A stretch of 31,898 bases of DNA from Russula earlei (lineage: Eukaryota; Basidiomycota; Agaricomycetes; Russulales; Russulaceae), in the NCBI GenBank assembly GCA_025769875.1, contig JAGFNK010000590.1, positions 1 to 31,898 of the forward strand, written 5' to 3'. Positions within the stretch are counted from its first letter, which is position 1; the number at the start of each line of letters is the position of its first letter. Made by a program: the position numbers and the translations under genes. Below, piece after piece: positions 20,400 through 30,727 of this stretch. The notes below the pieces were generated by a model. That model was not told where the DNA came from and did not search any database. It worked only from the letters and a program-made list of their open reading frames with translations.

Positions 20400-20636
20400 A
20401 TTCAGATCCAGGCGAGCAAATTCCCTATCATTGCGTGGATGGCTCATGATTATCTTGCTATTCCTGCAACTAGCGTCTCTGTTGAGCAAGTCTTCTCAAA
20501 GTCCCGACGCATTTGCAACAATCTATGCAGCTCTTTGAAGAAGAAGACAATCACGATGGCACTACTGACAAAGGTTTGGATATAGAGTGGGCTGTTTGAG
20601 ATGATGCCACCGAAGACATCGCCGAAAACATGGTGA
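20400..20636 (+). pseudogene. hAT transposase C-terminal dimerisation domain
   Basis: FPIIAWMAHDYLAIPATSVS-VEQVFSKSRRIC and LKKKTITMALLTKVWI are the hallmark of the hAT C-terminal dimerisation region (Dimer_Tnp_hAT). A TAG at 20583-20585 interrupts the family's usual WIKSGLFE-type tail; similarity goes on (SGLFEMMPP) to TGA 20634-20636. The RNase H-like core and BED finger are absent, so this is a 3'-end remnant that replaced the end of the F-box gene. Confidence 0.85.
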
Positions 20637-21277
20637 CAACAGAACAAAAAATCAGTAGTAGCACTTCAACTGTGTATATACCATTTATTAAACCTATATA
20701 GATGGTTATACTGTTCATGCAACCATTTATGTATACTTCGCCTTCAGCAAGTAAACGTATACTAAACGGTTGGAGCCTTAGTTGGTACGGCGGCTAGATA
20801 TAATGACGATCTATTCATTGTGATAGGAATGAGTTCTCTTGGACGCCTATTTCTCACAATTGCCCACGTCGTTCGTGCATTGCAACAGTCTCACTCTTCA
20901 TTTGTCATTTCGATCTCGCCCGTGCTCTCGTTTCACGTTCTCCAGCCTCGCCCGATTGGCTACCCCGCCTAGTCGCTCACAGCCCCGACTCGACGCAGGC
21001 CCTTTTCTCGCCTCTGTTTTCCCTCCTCACGTCTGTACCAAGTCTACTCGTTCCCCTCGGGCGAACAAACCTTTCCTCTTGGCAGCACCGGCACGCTACA
21101 GTGTTGACTTACACGGTTACATTGGTAAGCCTAATCAGGGCAGACAATTACACTTGCAACAATCGTCCTCTCTCTCATAAGAAATGTAATTATATGCATT
21201 GTAAGTAGAACTGGCACGTAAGATATATAAAATAAGGGTGCAGCGCCAGAAGCCAACTCGAATGTCAACTAAGCCAC
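20637..21277. other. Intergenic, nothing recognised
   Basis: AT-rich up to about 20840, perhaps the 3' tail of the hAT element, then a pyrimidine-rich stretch with short open frames and no known motif. It includes the 3' flank of the NACHT-WD40 gene. Confidence 0.4.
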
Positions 21278-24200
21278 TTAAGACAGCTGCCATATCTGAC
21301 TGGGTGGGAAGCGCAGGATAACGGTGCGACCTTGTAAACATAGTACTAGACTAGACTTGTATGAATCTTGACAGTCTGGCCTGCAAGACACGGGGACCCA
21401 ACACAGTCTCGTGGTATGAGTGCCATGAGTTTTAAAGACCCACCCATCAATACTGCAAAACAAATCATGCATCGCAATGGCACGGGCTAATGCCCAGTCG
21501 CTCTCTAAGGTCTGGATGGCGGCACCAGTACTCGTGTCCCAGATCCGGACTGTGCGATCGTCTGACCCAGAGAGAATCCGGGTGCCGTCCGGCGAAAACG
21601 CGACGGCTCTGACCGGATATTTGTGGCCCTCGAGGGTCTTGACGGTGGCGCCAGTACTCGTGTCCCAGATCCGGATTGTGCGATCCGAAGACCCAGAGAC
21701 AATCCGGGTGCCGTCTGGAGAAAACGCGACGGCTGTGACCCGATTTTCGTGGCCCTCGAGGGTCTTGACGGTGGCGCCGGTACTCGTGTCCCAGATCCGG
21801 ACTGTGCAATCGTGTGACCCAGAGACAATCCGGGTGCCGTCTGACGAAAACGCGACGGCTGAGACCCAATCTTTGTGGCCCTCGAGGGTCTTGACCGTGG
21901 CGCCAGTACTCGTGTCCCAGATCCGGACTGTGCAATCCCAAGACCCAGAGACAATCCGGGTGCCGTCTGGCGAAAACGCGACGGCTGTGACCGAATTTTT
22001 GTGGCCCTCGAGGGTCTTGACCGTGGTGCCAGTACTCGTGTCCCAGATCCGGACTGTGTGATCGTATGACCCAGAGACAATGTGGGTGCCGTCTGGCGAA
22101 AACGCGACGGCGTAGACCGCACTTTTGTGGCACTCGAGGGTCTTGACGGTGACGCCAGTACTCGTGTCCCAGATCCGGGCTGTGCGATCGTATGACCCAG
22201 AGACAATCCGGGTGCCGTCTGGCGAAAACGCGACGGCTGCGACCAAATGTTTGTGCCCCTCGAGGGTCTTGACGGTGGCGCCAGTACTCGTGTCCCAAAT
22301 CCGGACTGTGCGATCCTCTGACCCAGAGACAATCTGGGTGACGTCTGGCGAAAACGCGACGGCTGTGACCGGATCCTCGTGGCCCTCGAGGGTCTTGAGC
22401 GTGGCACCAGTACTCGTGTCCCAGATCCGGGCTGTGCGATCCTCTGACCCAGAGACAATCTGGGCGCCGTCTGGAGAAAACGCGACGGCTGTGACCCGAT
22501 TTTCGTGGCCCTCGAGGGTCTTGACGGTGGCGCCGGTACTCGTGTCCCAGATCCGGACTGTGCAATCGTGTGACCCAGAGACAATCCGGGTGCCGTCTGG
22601 CGAAAACGCGACGGCTGTGACCCGATTTTTGTGGCCCTCGAGGGTCTTGACCGTGGCGCCAGTACTCGTGTCCCAGATCCGGACTGTGTGATCCCAAGAC
22701 CCAGAGACAATCCGGGTGCCGTCTGGCGAAAACGCGACGGCTGTGACTGGATCTTTGTGACCCTCCATCGCTCTCAGCTCCGCATTCCATGATTCTTCAA
22801 TCCCATTCAAGACCGTAACAGATTCCTCCAAGTCTCCGCGGAAGTGTGCACGGATCTTGGATAACAGTGGGGCGAATGGAAGGGCAGAGTGGTAAACATG
22901 CAGGGCTGCAATGCTGATGGGATCAAAGAACTCAAGCGTAAACTGTTCGAGATCATACAGCATGTCAATAATGCCAATTGGAACCCTGACGTCGGCCAAC
23001 ATCTATAATCATGTGATGAACGGTCCACACCAAAATCAAGACAGCTCACTGATAATCTTTGTCGAACAAGTTGAAGTGCCGGAATGGCCACATCGAGCGA
23101 GTCCATCAGACTCAGAGCCTCAACCCAGTACAAACTGTGATCGAAACAGAATGTTTTCAAGACATCAAACAGCTCGTCCGATGGCAGCGAATTTGCCAAA
23201 TGATCGGCCCAATGACGGCAGGCGTATTGCATCGCAAGCGGAATGTTTTCTTCAATTCTTTTTGAGATATCTTCAATTTCGTTGTTCAACTTTGAATAGT
23301 CTCCGATCTGGCACATATCCCGGTGAAGCCTGTTTAGTTGCTCCAGACAATCAATCGCGAGAAGGCCGTGATGCAGCGAAGTATCGATCAGAAATTTAGG
23401 CTCTGTACAGCGTTTTGGATCAACGATAAAATCTGGGAAGGACGCATGCATCACTTGGACTGCCCCGGGATCCGAAGGAATAATGATCATCGAACGCAAG
23501 CGCTGTAGAATGCTTGTTATAGGAACATCTTTGCTGGTATTGTTGCCGAGCAAAGATGATATGGTGCGTGCAGAGAGAGGGTCACAGAGTACAACAATGC
23601 AACCAAGAACCCTTCGCAAGCGGTTCATCGTGTCTGTACGGGACGACGGTGGAAATGCGTTAGATAAGACCGCGAGGTACAGCCGGTCTAGGTGCTGATA
23701 GGGATACGGATTTGGCTGCCCAGAGATTTGTGCGGCAGAGACCAGTTCATGGAGCTGTCCCCATGGGTTGTAGACATCAGGATCTTCGATAAATCGAAGT
23801 GCGGTGGCAGCAAAGATAAACAGTCCATCTGACAGTTGGACAAGTGTGCAGACATCGCCATGAGTGAACCAATCCTTGTCCTGGAGGCCCTCGTTACGAG
23901 ACCCAACATGAGTAAGCTCATGCTTCAAGAAGACTTCGATGTCATGGTCTACAGACAGTTTTGGAATCTCGTGATGGAAAAGCGCATGTGTATGTGACTG
24001 GAGATGACGAGGGAGGGATGGCACGTGCAGTTTAGGCTCGGGTCGACTTGTGAGGAAAATGGAGAACGGAAGGCGTTCAATGTGGGCCGAAAGCACCGAT
24101 ACGATGAATGAGGTCGCGTCATCATCTTTGCACTCATCGAGGGCATCTAACACGATGACCGATGGTGATGGAAATGCTTGCCCCGTATTGATGGACTTTT

Positions 24201-25595
24201 GGATCGGTTCGATGATGAGCTTGAGCAATTGGTTTGATGGATCAGAATACCAAATGTCTGGATTGTCTTTGAACGCCTCTTGCATAAAACGCGCGAGTGG
24301 TTTGTGGAACGTTGTGCCAAGTTGGTGGGCAATTGAGCTGAATACAAGCTTTGGATTGTTTCGCTCGCTATCGTTACTTGAGAAGAAGAAACTCGCGGCA
24401 AGCCAACCGTTCCCGTCACAATAGTCGGCAACACTCTGTGCGATGGTGGACTTGCCGGTACCGGCCACACCAGACAACCAGAAGATGCGGCGCCTGTATG
24501 GGTTGGCGTGAATAGGGTCAACCGGAGCAGTGACGGGGCGTTGTTTTTGTATAGCCTCGGTCGAGTCATTGATCCATTGATAGACGGTGGTCAACAGATC
24601 CTCGCGTGTGCCTTTGAAACACGCATGCCTCTTTCTCTCATCAAGACAATTAAAGCGTGCCTTGTGAGCTCGAGGAAAGTTGGATAGAGAATCGTGAACT
24701 AAAACCAAGGTTGAATAATTTTCAGTGTGCTGTCACAGATTTCTCACCTCGGAGTGTTTTCTGGGTGACCTATCAGTCAAAAATATCCAATTGGTCAACA
24801 ATGAGATAAACTCACCACCTCCTCCCGAACCGCGCGCTGAATTTCCTGATTCCCCTCCCGAAACTCGCGCCGCATTTCCTGAGAAATTCAGATGAACGAG
24901 ACACATCTGGAACTTCGGAGAATAACGCACAATGCCTTGGATTTGAAGGCTCACGACCCCTTCAGCCTAGACTCGCGAAGATATCAGAACGGATCAAGCC
25001 GTATGACAGAGAAGGAAGAAACTTGCAAGAAAGTCTTCGATGAGGCCCGTGATCGCTTTTATCTTGCCCTGGATGGAGGCCGCATCTTCTTTACTACGGA
25101 CAATTCGGGTCAACCTTCCACGCGACGCGATCGTTTGCAGGTCACCCGTGATGGCTTCGAGAGACCTGAATCGGGATCAGGATCAGCTGGCCACGATTTG
25201 AGAGCGAGGCAGAAGAATGATCACTCGGAAAACCTTGTAACGAAGTCGACGACAGATTCCGGGATATCTTGTTTGCCTTTGAGCGGCCTGAAAACGGATT
25301 GTTCCAGGATGTTCACGCGGCCGATCAGCTCGTCGATGTCGTTGATGTTGTTGGCCATGGTCTGCGGTATGACGATATCAGATCATTTCTCGGTTGTCGG
25401 AGCGGCATAGATTACCTGGACGATGTCGACGACTTGAAGTAGTCCACCCAGGGTACCTTTTATGATAGGTCCTGCTGGAGGAGGAATCGCATCAGCGGTC
25501 TCCTTAAGGACGGAGAGCGAGACGGTTAATCCGGCGACGGCAGTTGAGCGAACATTTTCTGCCCTCCTTGTTCCTGCACGTCTAGAGGTCGGCAT
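21278..25595 (-). CDS. NACHT-WD40 NLR-like STAND protein (1313 aa)
   Basis: A signal-transducing NTPase of the fungal NLR/NWD type, predicted to be cytosolic: ligand binding by the WD40 part triggers oligomerisation of NACHT and activates the N-terminus. Exons (minus): 25595-25416, 25361-25234, 25165-25027, 24966-24931, 24878-24816, 24769-24748, 24698-23050, 23002-21278. They sum to 3942 bases, an unbroken frame. Residues 1-188: helical, with [20 protein letters not shown], probably a four-helix-bundle (HeLo/MLKL-like) effector domain (inference). P-loop GVAGTGKS 266-273, Walker [11 protein letters not shown] 370-379, LTSRPEP sensor motif after it. Ten 42-residue WD40 repeats from 820 to about 1239, then a short C-terminal extension to TAA or TGA-type stop at 21278. 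ATG 25595 is the first Met of the exon. Small 3' exon joints were placed by frame and family likeness; intron 3 is GC-AG. Fungal relatives act in allorecognition and cell death. Confidence 0.88.
21503..22762 (-). repeat. Ten tandem 126-bp units encoding WD40 repeats
   Basis: Each unit encodes [36 protein letters not shown] with few changes. Variation concentrates at the three residues after GH (KDP, KNR, ENR, EDP, KHL, KSA, KNS, KDW, ENR, KYP) and at the two x sites (WH, HC, ER, ER, YR, YH, WC, HC, SR, DR). Repeats 3 and 9 share a private silent TCT Ser codon and an identical stretch of more than 130 bp at an offset of 756 bp, i.e. six units. Confidence 0.95.
24967..25026 (-). other. Probable GC-AG intron in the NACHT-WD40 gene
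   Basis: Donor CTT|GCAAGT and acceptor GTCTAG|GCT join IEDFL to [11 protein letters not shown] in phase 0. No GT donor in reach keeps the frame. GCAAGT is the standard form of the rare GC donor class. The call rests on frame logic only. Confidence 0.6.
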
Positions 25596-26022
25596 GGGAT
25601 GTTATAGTAGTAGTTGGGATGTTGCAAGGACAGGGATACTCGGATATCCGATCAGCCGGCGATAGCCGAGCCAGATAACACAACTCGTTTAGAGAAATCT
25701 ATGTATGTGGATTTGATGCATTGACGATACCTTGCAAACTTACAAAAAGCAATTAACGACGATTACAACACAGATAACAAACTCTGAGACGAGAAAACAA
25801 ATACCACAAGCGTAAAGGGCTCTCTACCCCCAGGGCGGACAAAAAAAAACAACTTACAGGACCGTGGTAATGGTAGTCGTTCAAAAGGCCCAACGCAAAG
25901 CAACGAAGCAGATACCACAGCAAGCAGCACGATATGCCTGGGTGACACAGAGGGACAAGGGCAGAGTGATACAAGAAGGGCGTGGATGGAACAAACACTT
26001 CATGAGCCGGATTGTTGCAAAG
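25596..26022. other. Upstream region of the NACHT-WD40 gene
   Basis: No gene. It lies between the ATG of the NACHT-WD40 gene and the end of the transcription-factor pseudogene, so it should hold the NLR promoter; no clear TATA or known site was seen. Confidence 0.4.
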
Positions 26023-29000
26023 CTATGGCTGGCTGACGGGTGAGCCCAGAGGTTCTGGTTCTACCATCAGATATCGTGGACTTAAAGGATCCGGATCCAT
26101 AGGAAGACCCACCATGTGTAACCGCGTCAAGCGTGAAGTCCTTCTGCAGGATGTTGCAAGTTCTGATACGTATTCATGCCTATTTCCGATCATGTTCATG
26201 TGATCTTGAATCGCCTCTTCTGCCGGCCAAAAGAACCTGCAGGTGTCAGATGTCAACCCAGGTCTGGTCGAGATGATGTAAAGACAAGCGTGTGCTCACC
26301 CTGGCGTCATCATATTCTGCCACCAGGTCGGGTTTTGAATCGCTTGCATTGTCGCGAGCAAGTCATCGTTCCCAGGCGTGGTGATCGTGTCAAACGTGAA
26401 GTCCATCAGGTCATCATTTGGCCTGCGACACCAAACATGAAATCTGGTGGTTGTTCCAGGACGTAGTTTCCTGGTCCTTCCGTCGAAACTGCATTCGTGA
26501 AATTGGGTGCAGCCGTCGCCCCGCTATTATGTGGCACGGACTGATGCAAATCCGGGGCGCCCGCGTTGCTACTGACAGCCGATGATAGTGACGACGAGGT
26601 TGTGTTCTGGTGCGGGGCCGGTTGCTGCTGCTGTCGTTGTTGCTGTCGCTGTGGCGGTTGTGGTTGTGATGGTTGTGGTGGTTGCTGGTACCTTGGCGTA
26701 CTCGAACCGGTCTACATCTGCTGTGGTGGTGGTCCCTGTTGAGGCATACGTCCTTGGGCCGTGCCGTCGCGTTTATGTTTCGCCAGTAAGCTTGCCAGGA
26801 AGCGCGAGTACAACTTTGGTGTGTGGCCTCATCAATTGCAATTTGGGGAGAACCCGATCGTGGCAATGAGGTGTTCGATCACTTGGTAGACCTCTGTTTC
26901 AAGCCCCGGGGTGATAAACCTTGAGCATTCTGGGCGTAGAAGCTACAGCAGATGTAAGTCAGAAACTCCGACCAAGGCCACGGGGGGCGATAGAAGGCGG
27001 GACGGCATACCTTGAGCATGAACGCCGAGGCGAACGCGGCAAATACGAAATAACCTATCTCAACATTAGTCTTGCTCAGAGCAAAGTGGCCCAGAGTTTC
27101 ACACACCATCTGGTGCAAAACGTATGTAACCTGTTGGGACCAAGGAATCGACGAGAACCGTGACGACGGTCTTGGCACTCTCCAGGCTCTTGAAGAATAA
27201 TGTCATATCAATTTTGGCCGACAATGCACCATAGTGTGAAAACTCTCACCCTTGTGAAGAAGACCTCGTCATCCGCTTCAATGCCCCGTTGGAAAGCATT
27301 TTGGAACCCGAATGAGAACATAACCAGCTTCGCATAATTGGTGTAGCTGCGATGCGAAAGAAACACAGGTGAGCCGGCGAACAGGTAAAATAAACGCCGG
27401 AGAGACTATACAATGGAAGAAGTTTGACGCGGAACTCGCAGGCGGCGTCTGTAATGTAGGAAAATCGAGGGCGACGTCAGACGAGTCCGAGATAGCCGAA
27501 ACGACGGGTGCCACCCACCGGAGTGGTCCGAATCACGTTCGAAGCGCTCTGCCCACTCCTGACGGCAGTTGGTCAATAGCCGATCATGCTCCAGAGTCAC
27601 TTCCCGGAAGTCGATTGAGCGATTCAAGCTATTGGGTACAGTAGGATCCGAGAAAACGTCTTGGTGGAATTTGTTGACAATCCGGAACAGCGACGTGTAA
27701 GCGATTATATGCACGTCACACTGATAAGCAAGGACAAGCCAGCCAGGTTTACAAATGCTAGCGGAGGGGAGGATGAGGAGGAGCGGATAACACAACGTAC
27801 AGGGTGGTTGTTCGGGGAGGACTTGTACCATTCGAGAGATTTACGCACGATGAGATACCGATCATTAGAGAGGGAGAAAGTCGACGAGAAGAATAAATGT
27901 ACAAATCCTCTTTCAACGTCGATGGCTTGCCAAACTGCGTAGCGGTTGACTTGTCGATGTTAAAACAGATTATCCATATCCGGGTGTGGTTCAACATCTC
28001 CAGCTCCTGCTGCTCTGTAGTCGGCTTCTTCGGAGGCAGGATGTGTAGATTCAGATCTGTCGCAATTCTAACGCCAGAGTTCGAGTCAGTTTGGGCCATC
28101 CCATGTGCAAGATCCACACACCGAATGGCGAGACCGGTGTACGACCAACTATGATCTTCTTCCCACCGGCGGGCGGGCACAGCATAGATGCTCAAGAGAA
28201 TATATGCTTGGCACAGCTCAACAGATTTCCATCCATGAATCAGTGCATTGGCCGCTGCCGTCTTGGCAAAGTGCATGGCGATCTGGTACACTTCATGCTT
28301 TTCCGAGTAGTGTAATGAGATTGCGCAGACTATGTGAGGAATATAGGAGGTGAAAACATGAGCGTTGCTGGAGGGGGGGGGGGTTGTGACGAACCAACAG
28401 TGAATGAGAATGGACACCGGGAAAAGGCCAGGGCGGGCGTGTGTAATTTGGGCTCAAGCAGTGAGACGAACGGCTGCGATTCCAGATATTAATGAGCGTT
28501 CCTACACATAAATGTACAAACGTACATTAATCCGCGTATAGAAGCTGGCCAAGGCGAGGTCGGCGTGAATGCAACAATCATGAAAAAGGAACTCACATTT
28601 CGCACAATTTTTCCACGTCATCGGGCGTCACCAATTATGCACCAAATTGTCCAGTGGACTCGTCTTGTCAATTAATGACTTGTGCAGACCGAGATCCATA
28701 GACGGGCCTGGCATAAAATACGACTTGTTGGCAACACCCTTCAACGATACGAAAGAACCAGAAGCAACACATCAATTCAGAAAACGTTCTATGCTGACAA
28801 GAATATTCTCTTCGTCGTCGTCCGCCGTGGCATTTTCCTTGCGGGTCTTCTCCAGTGCAGTGATTGTGATATCCCTCGATGTACTGGTCGCAAGGTTTGC
28901 AAGGAGCCCAATAGGAACAGCATCGTCTGATATGGATCTATTTCTGATTCTACGAGGGTGTTGGGCGGCACTGGTACATCTTCCGAGCCTGACGAGGGAG

Positions 29001-30510
29001 GGCGTTGTTGAGCGCGTTTCTGGGACGCCGGCTCTCGTCGGATTCATCCAATTGGCCGGCGACTTTTACGGCACGCGTGTCGAGGTGAAACGGATTCACG
29101 GTGGGGGCAGAGCGGGCAGGTGAGCGAACGGAGGACCGTAGCCGGTCGAGCCACGCGATCACATTCTGCAGGTGTTGAAGATGTTGCATTGCGGTATGCC
29201 TCGATGGAGGGAGTAGTGGCCAGATATGGGTTGTGGAGCTGATGTGACGAGGTCGAATTGAACGCCGAAATCTTGATAGGATGTGGAAGAGGGGATACAC
29301 CCGCTTTACGAGGGGATCAATAAGCTCGTCCTTCTGTTTCATCTGGGAAAGAAGATATTCGCGTTTACTAAAAGGCGAAAATGAGCATTCATTGTCATTG
29401 GAGGAGGAAACAGAAAACGAGGGAGCGCGGCAATGGGCAGAGTTTGGCATTTCGGGAGAAGGGGCAACGGAAAGGGGAAAGGTAGACAGATTTTAAAGCG
29501 CATGACGGTGCGTAAAAATGGACACCATTAGGCGGGAGAAGGACTCACTTTGGGGCATTCCTGGGTTTTCGGCCTTCGACAATACAGTCGTGCTTGCCAG
29601 ATCTGCAACGCTTGCACACGTTCTCCCCAGGAGGAAAATAGCATTTCATCTGATTGGCACACGGGATTGAGGTGCCAAGGATAAAAGAATGATCGGGATT
29701 CGGAATTGGTGTTCGCAGGGGATGCGGAACATCAGCGCCATTCTGTCATCGCATCAGTTGGGGGAGAGAGAACGCACCTTGAGGCGTTTGCAATATTGAC
29801 ACACTCCGTGACTGAGTTGGCAGCGAGGATACAGAAGAGGCAAGACACGGAAGCACGGAACCGGGATTAGGAGGAGTCCGAGAAGCCAGATTTGAGGGTG
29901 GGCGCAAGTTGGAAGGACAAATGCAGAGGAATAGTCGTTCGGTGGATAAAGAAAATTCCAAGAGGCAAGAAGGAAAATCAAGGGCATGAGAATAAAATTG
30001 AAAGAGATCAGAGAAAGTTGCGGTACAAAATGGTGAAGCACATACAGTCGATTGGTATTCGACTGAGGTAGGTTCGGGTCAACGTTCGCGCCGACGATGT
30101 CTTCACCTTCATCTTCGTCAGTGTCGGGTCTGTGACACTTGCGCCTAGTAGCCTTAGGAGGCGTGGAGTCTGGAGTCGTCGCCTCGTCTAAAGCGAGGAT
30201 GCACGATGACGGTGGGGGCATTGGAAGAGCCGGCTCCGGAAGACGGCAGTGTGGGACTGGTCCAAATATGGGATGTGGTCGGAAGACTTGCGTGGTCCGA
30301 CGCGGGAGTGAGAGCCGAACCGGGGGCGAGGAGGTGCTGGGTGTGCGTCTCGATTTGGGGGTCTAGAGGATACTGGGAGATGAGGTTGTCGATGTGGGTG
30401 GAGTCGGACGTCGACTGACGGGAAAGTTTGGGGTGCCAGCCTTGCTGCTGTAGAGGATCAGGAACAGAGTGCTGTCGGTGTGAAGGGGGCGGGCGTTTCA
30501 CGACGGGCAG
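26023..30510 (-). pseudogene. Zn2Cys6 transcription factor with fungal_trans domain, decayed
   Basis: A zinc-cluster regulator of a family common in Agaricomycetes. From the 5' side: PLQQQGWHPKLSRQ; acidic DTDEDEGEDIVGANVD; Zn2Cys6 cluster CQYCKRLK|MKCYF...CKRCRSGKHDC (C-x2-C-x6-C-x8-C-x2-C-x6-C) split by intron 29650-29777; linker KREYLLSQMKQKDEL; LHNPYLATTPSIEAYRNATS; fungal_trans/MHR region YQIAMHFAKTAAANAL, SVELCQAYILLSIYAVPARR, SYTGLAIR|IATDLNLH, FGKPSTLKED; AYTSLFRIVNKFHQDVFSDP; YTNYAKLVMFSFGFQ; Gln-rich tail; MMTPG|FFWPAEEA; stop near 26023. Many introns still splice in phase, but the frame breaks at least five times: about 30185, 29170, 29000-28925, 28640 (one base lost before VTPDDVEKL), 26850, plus a TAG at 26714-26712 and a lost acceptor near 27857. 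No ATG was found at the 5' end (first in-frame codon usable is a GTG at 30501). Confidence 0.82.
28373..28383 (+). repeat. G11 homopolymer
   Basis: Eleven G; on the minus strand a C tract inside an intron of the transcription-factor pseudogene, between FSFT and VCAISLHYSEK. Confidence 0.9.
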
Positions 30511-30727
30511 GAAAGGATAAGTCGAGTCTGCTTATGCTTATAAGGTAGACATAATCGACCAACGTCACGTGCTTAGCGTGACAGCTTCTGAAAGAGGAAA
30601 CTTTTTGAAAATTTAGAGCAAAAGGCTCGTTTCATGCAGAACAGATGTTTTTGTTGGAAAGTGGTTTCCAACATTTGTTGGTACATACTATAGACACGTA
30701 AACCTATACTTATTTTGAGAAAAAGTT
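30511..30727. other. Intergenic with a 6-bp-stem hairpin
   Basis: An AT-rich gap between the two pseudogenes. GTCACG (30564-30569) and CGTGAC (30577-30582) form a short inverted repeat with loop TGCTTAG; it includes an E-box core CACGTG. It could be a bHLH site or chance. Confidence 0.4.

Noticed and set aside
20839..21180. 113-codon plus-strand frame beside the NLR
   Set aside because: Pyrimidine-rich, no domain, no family resemblance.
21503..22762. Direct repeats that could suggest a CRISPR-like array
   Set aside because: The units are 126-bp coding repeats without distinct spacers, in a eukaryotic gene.
21465..22790. Several long open frames (up to 441 codons) on both strands over the WD40 array
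   Set aside because: The 126-bp period is a multiple of three and the unit lacks stops in these frames, so any frame stays open; only the frame giving WD40 repeats has domain sense and joins the NACHT exon.
30564..30582. Short hairpin as a terminator or regulatory RNA
   Set aside because: A six-pair stem is too common by chance in a fungal genome; only noted as an E-box.
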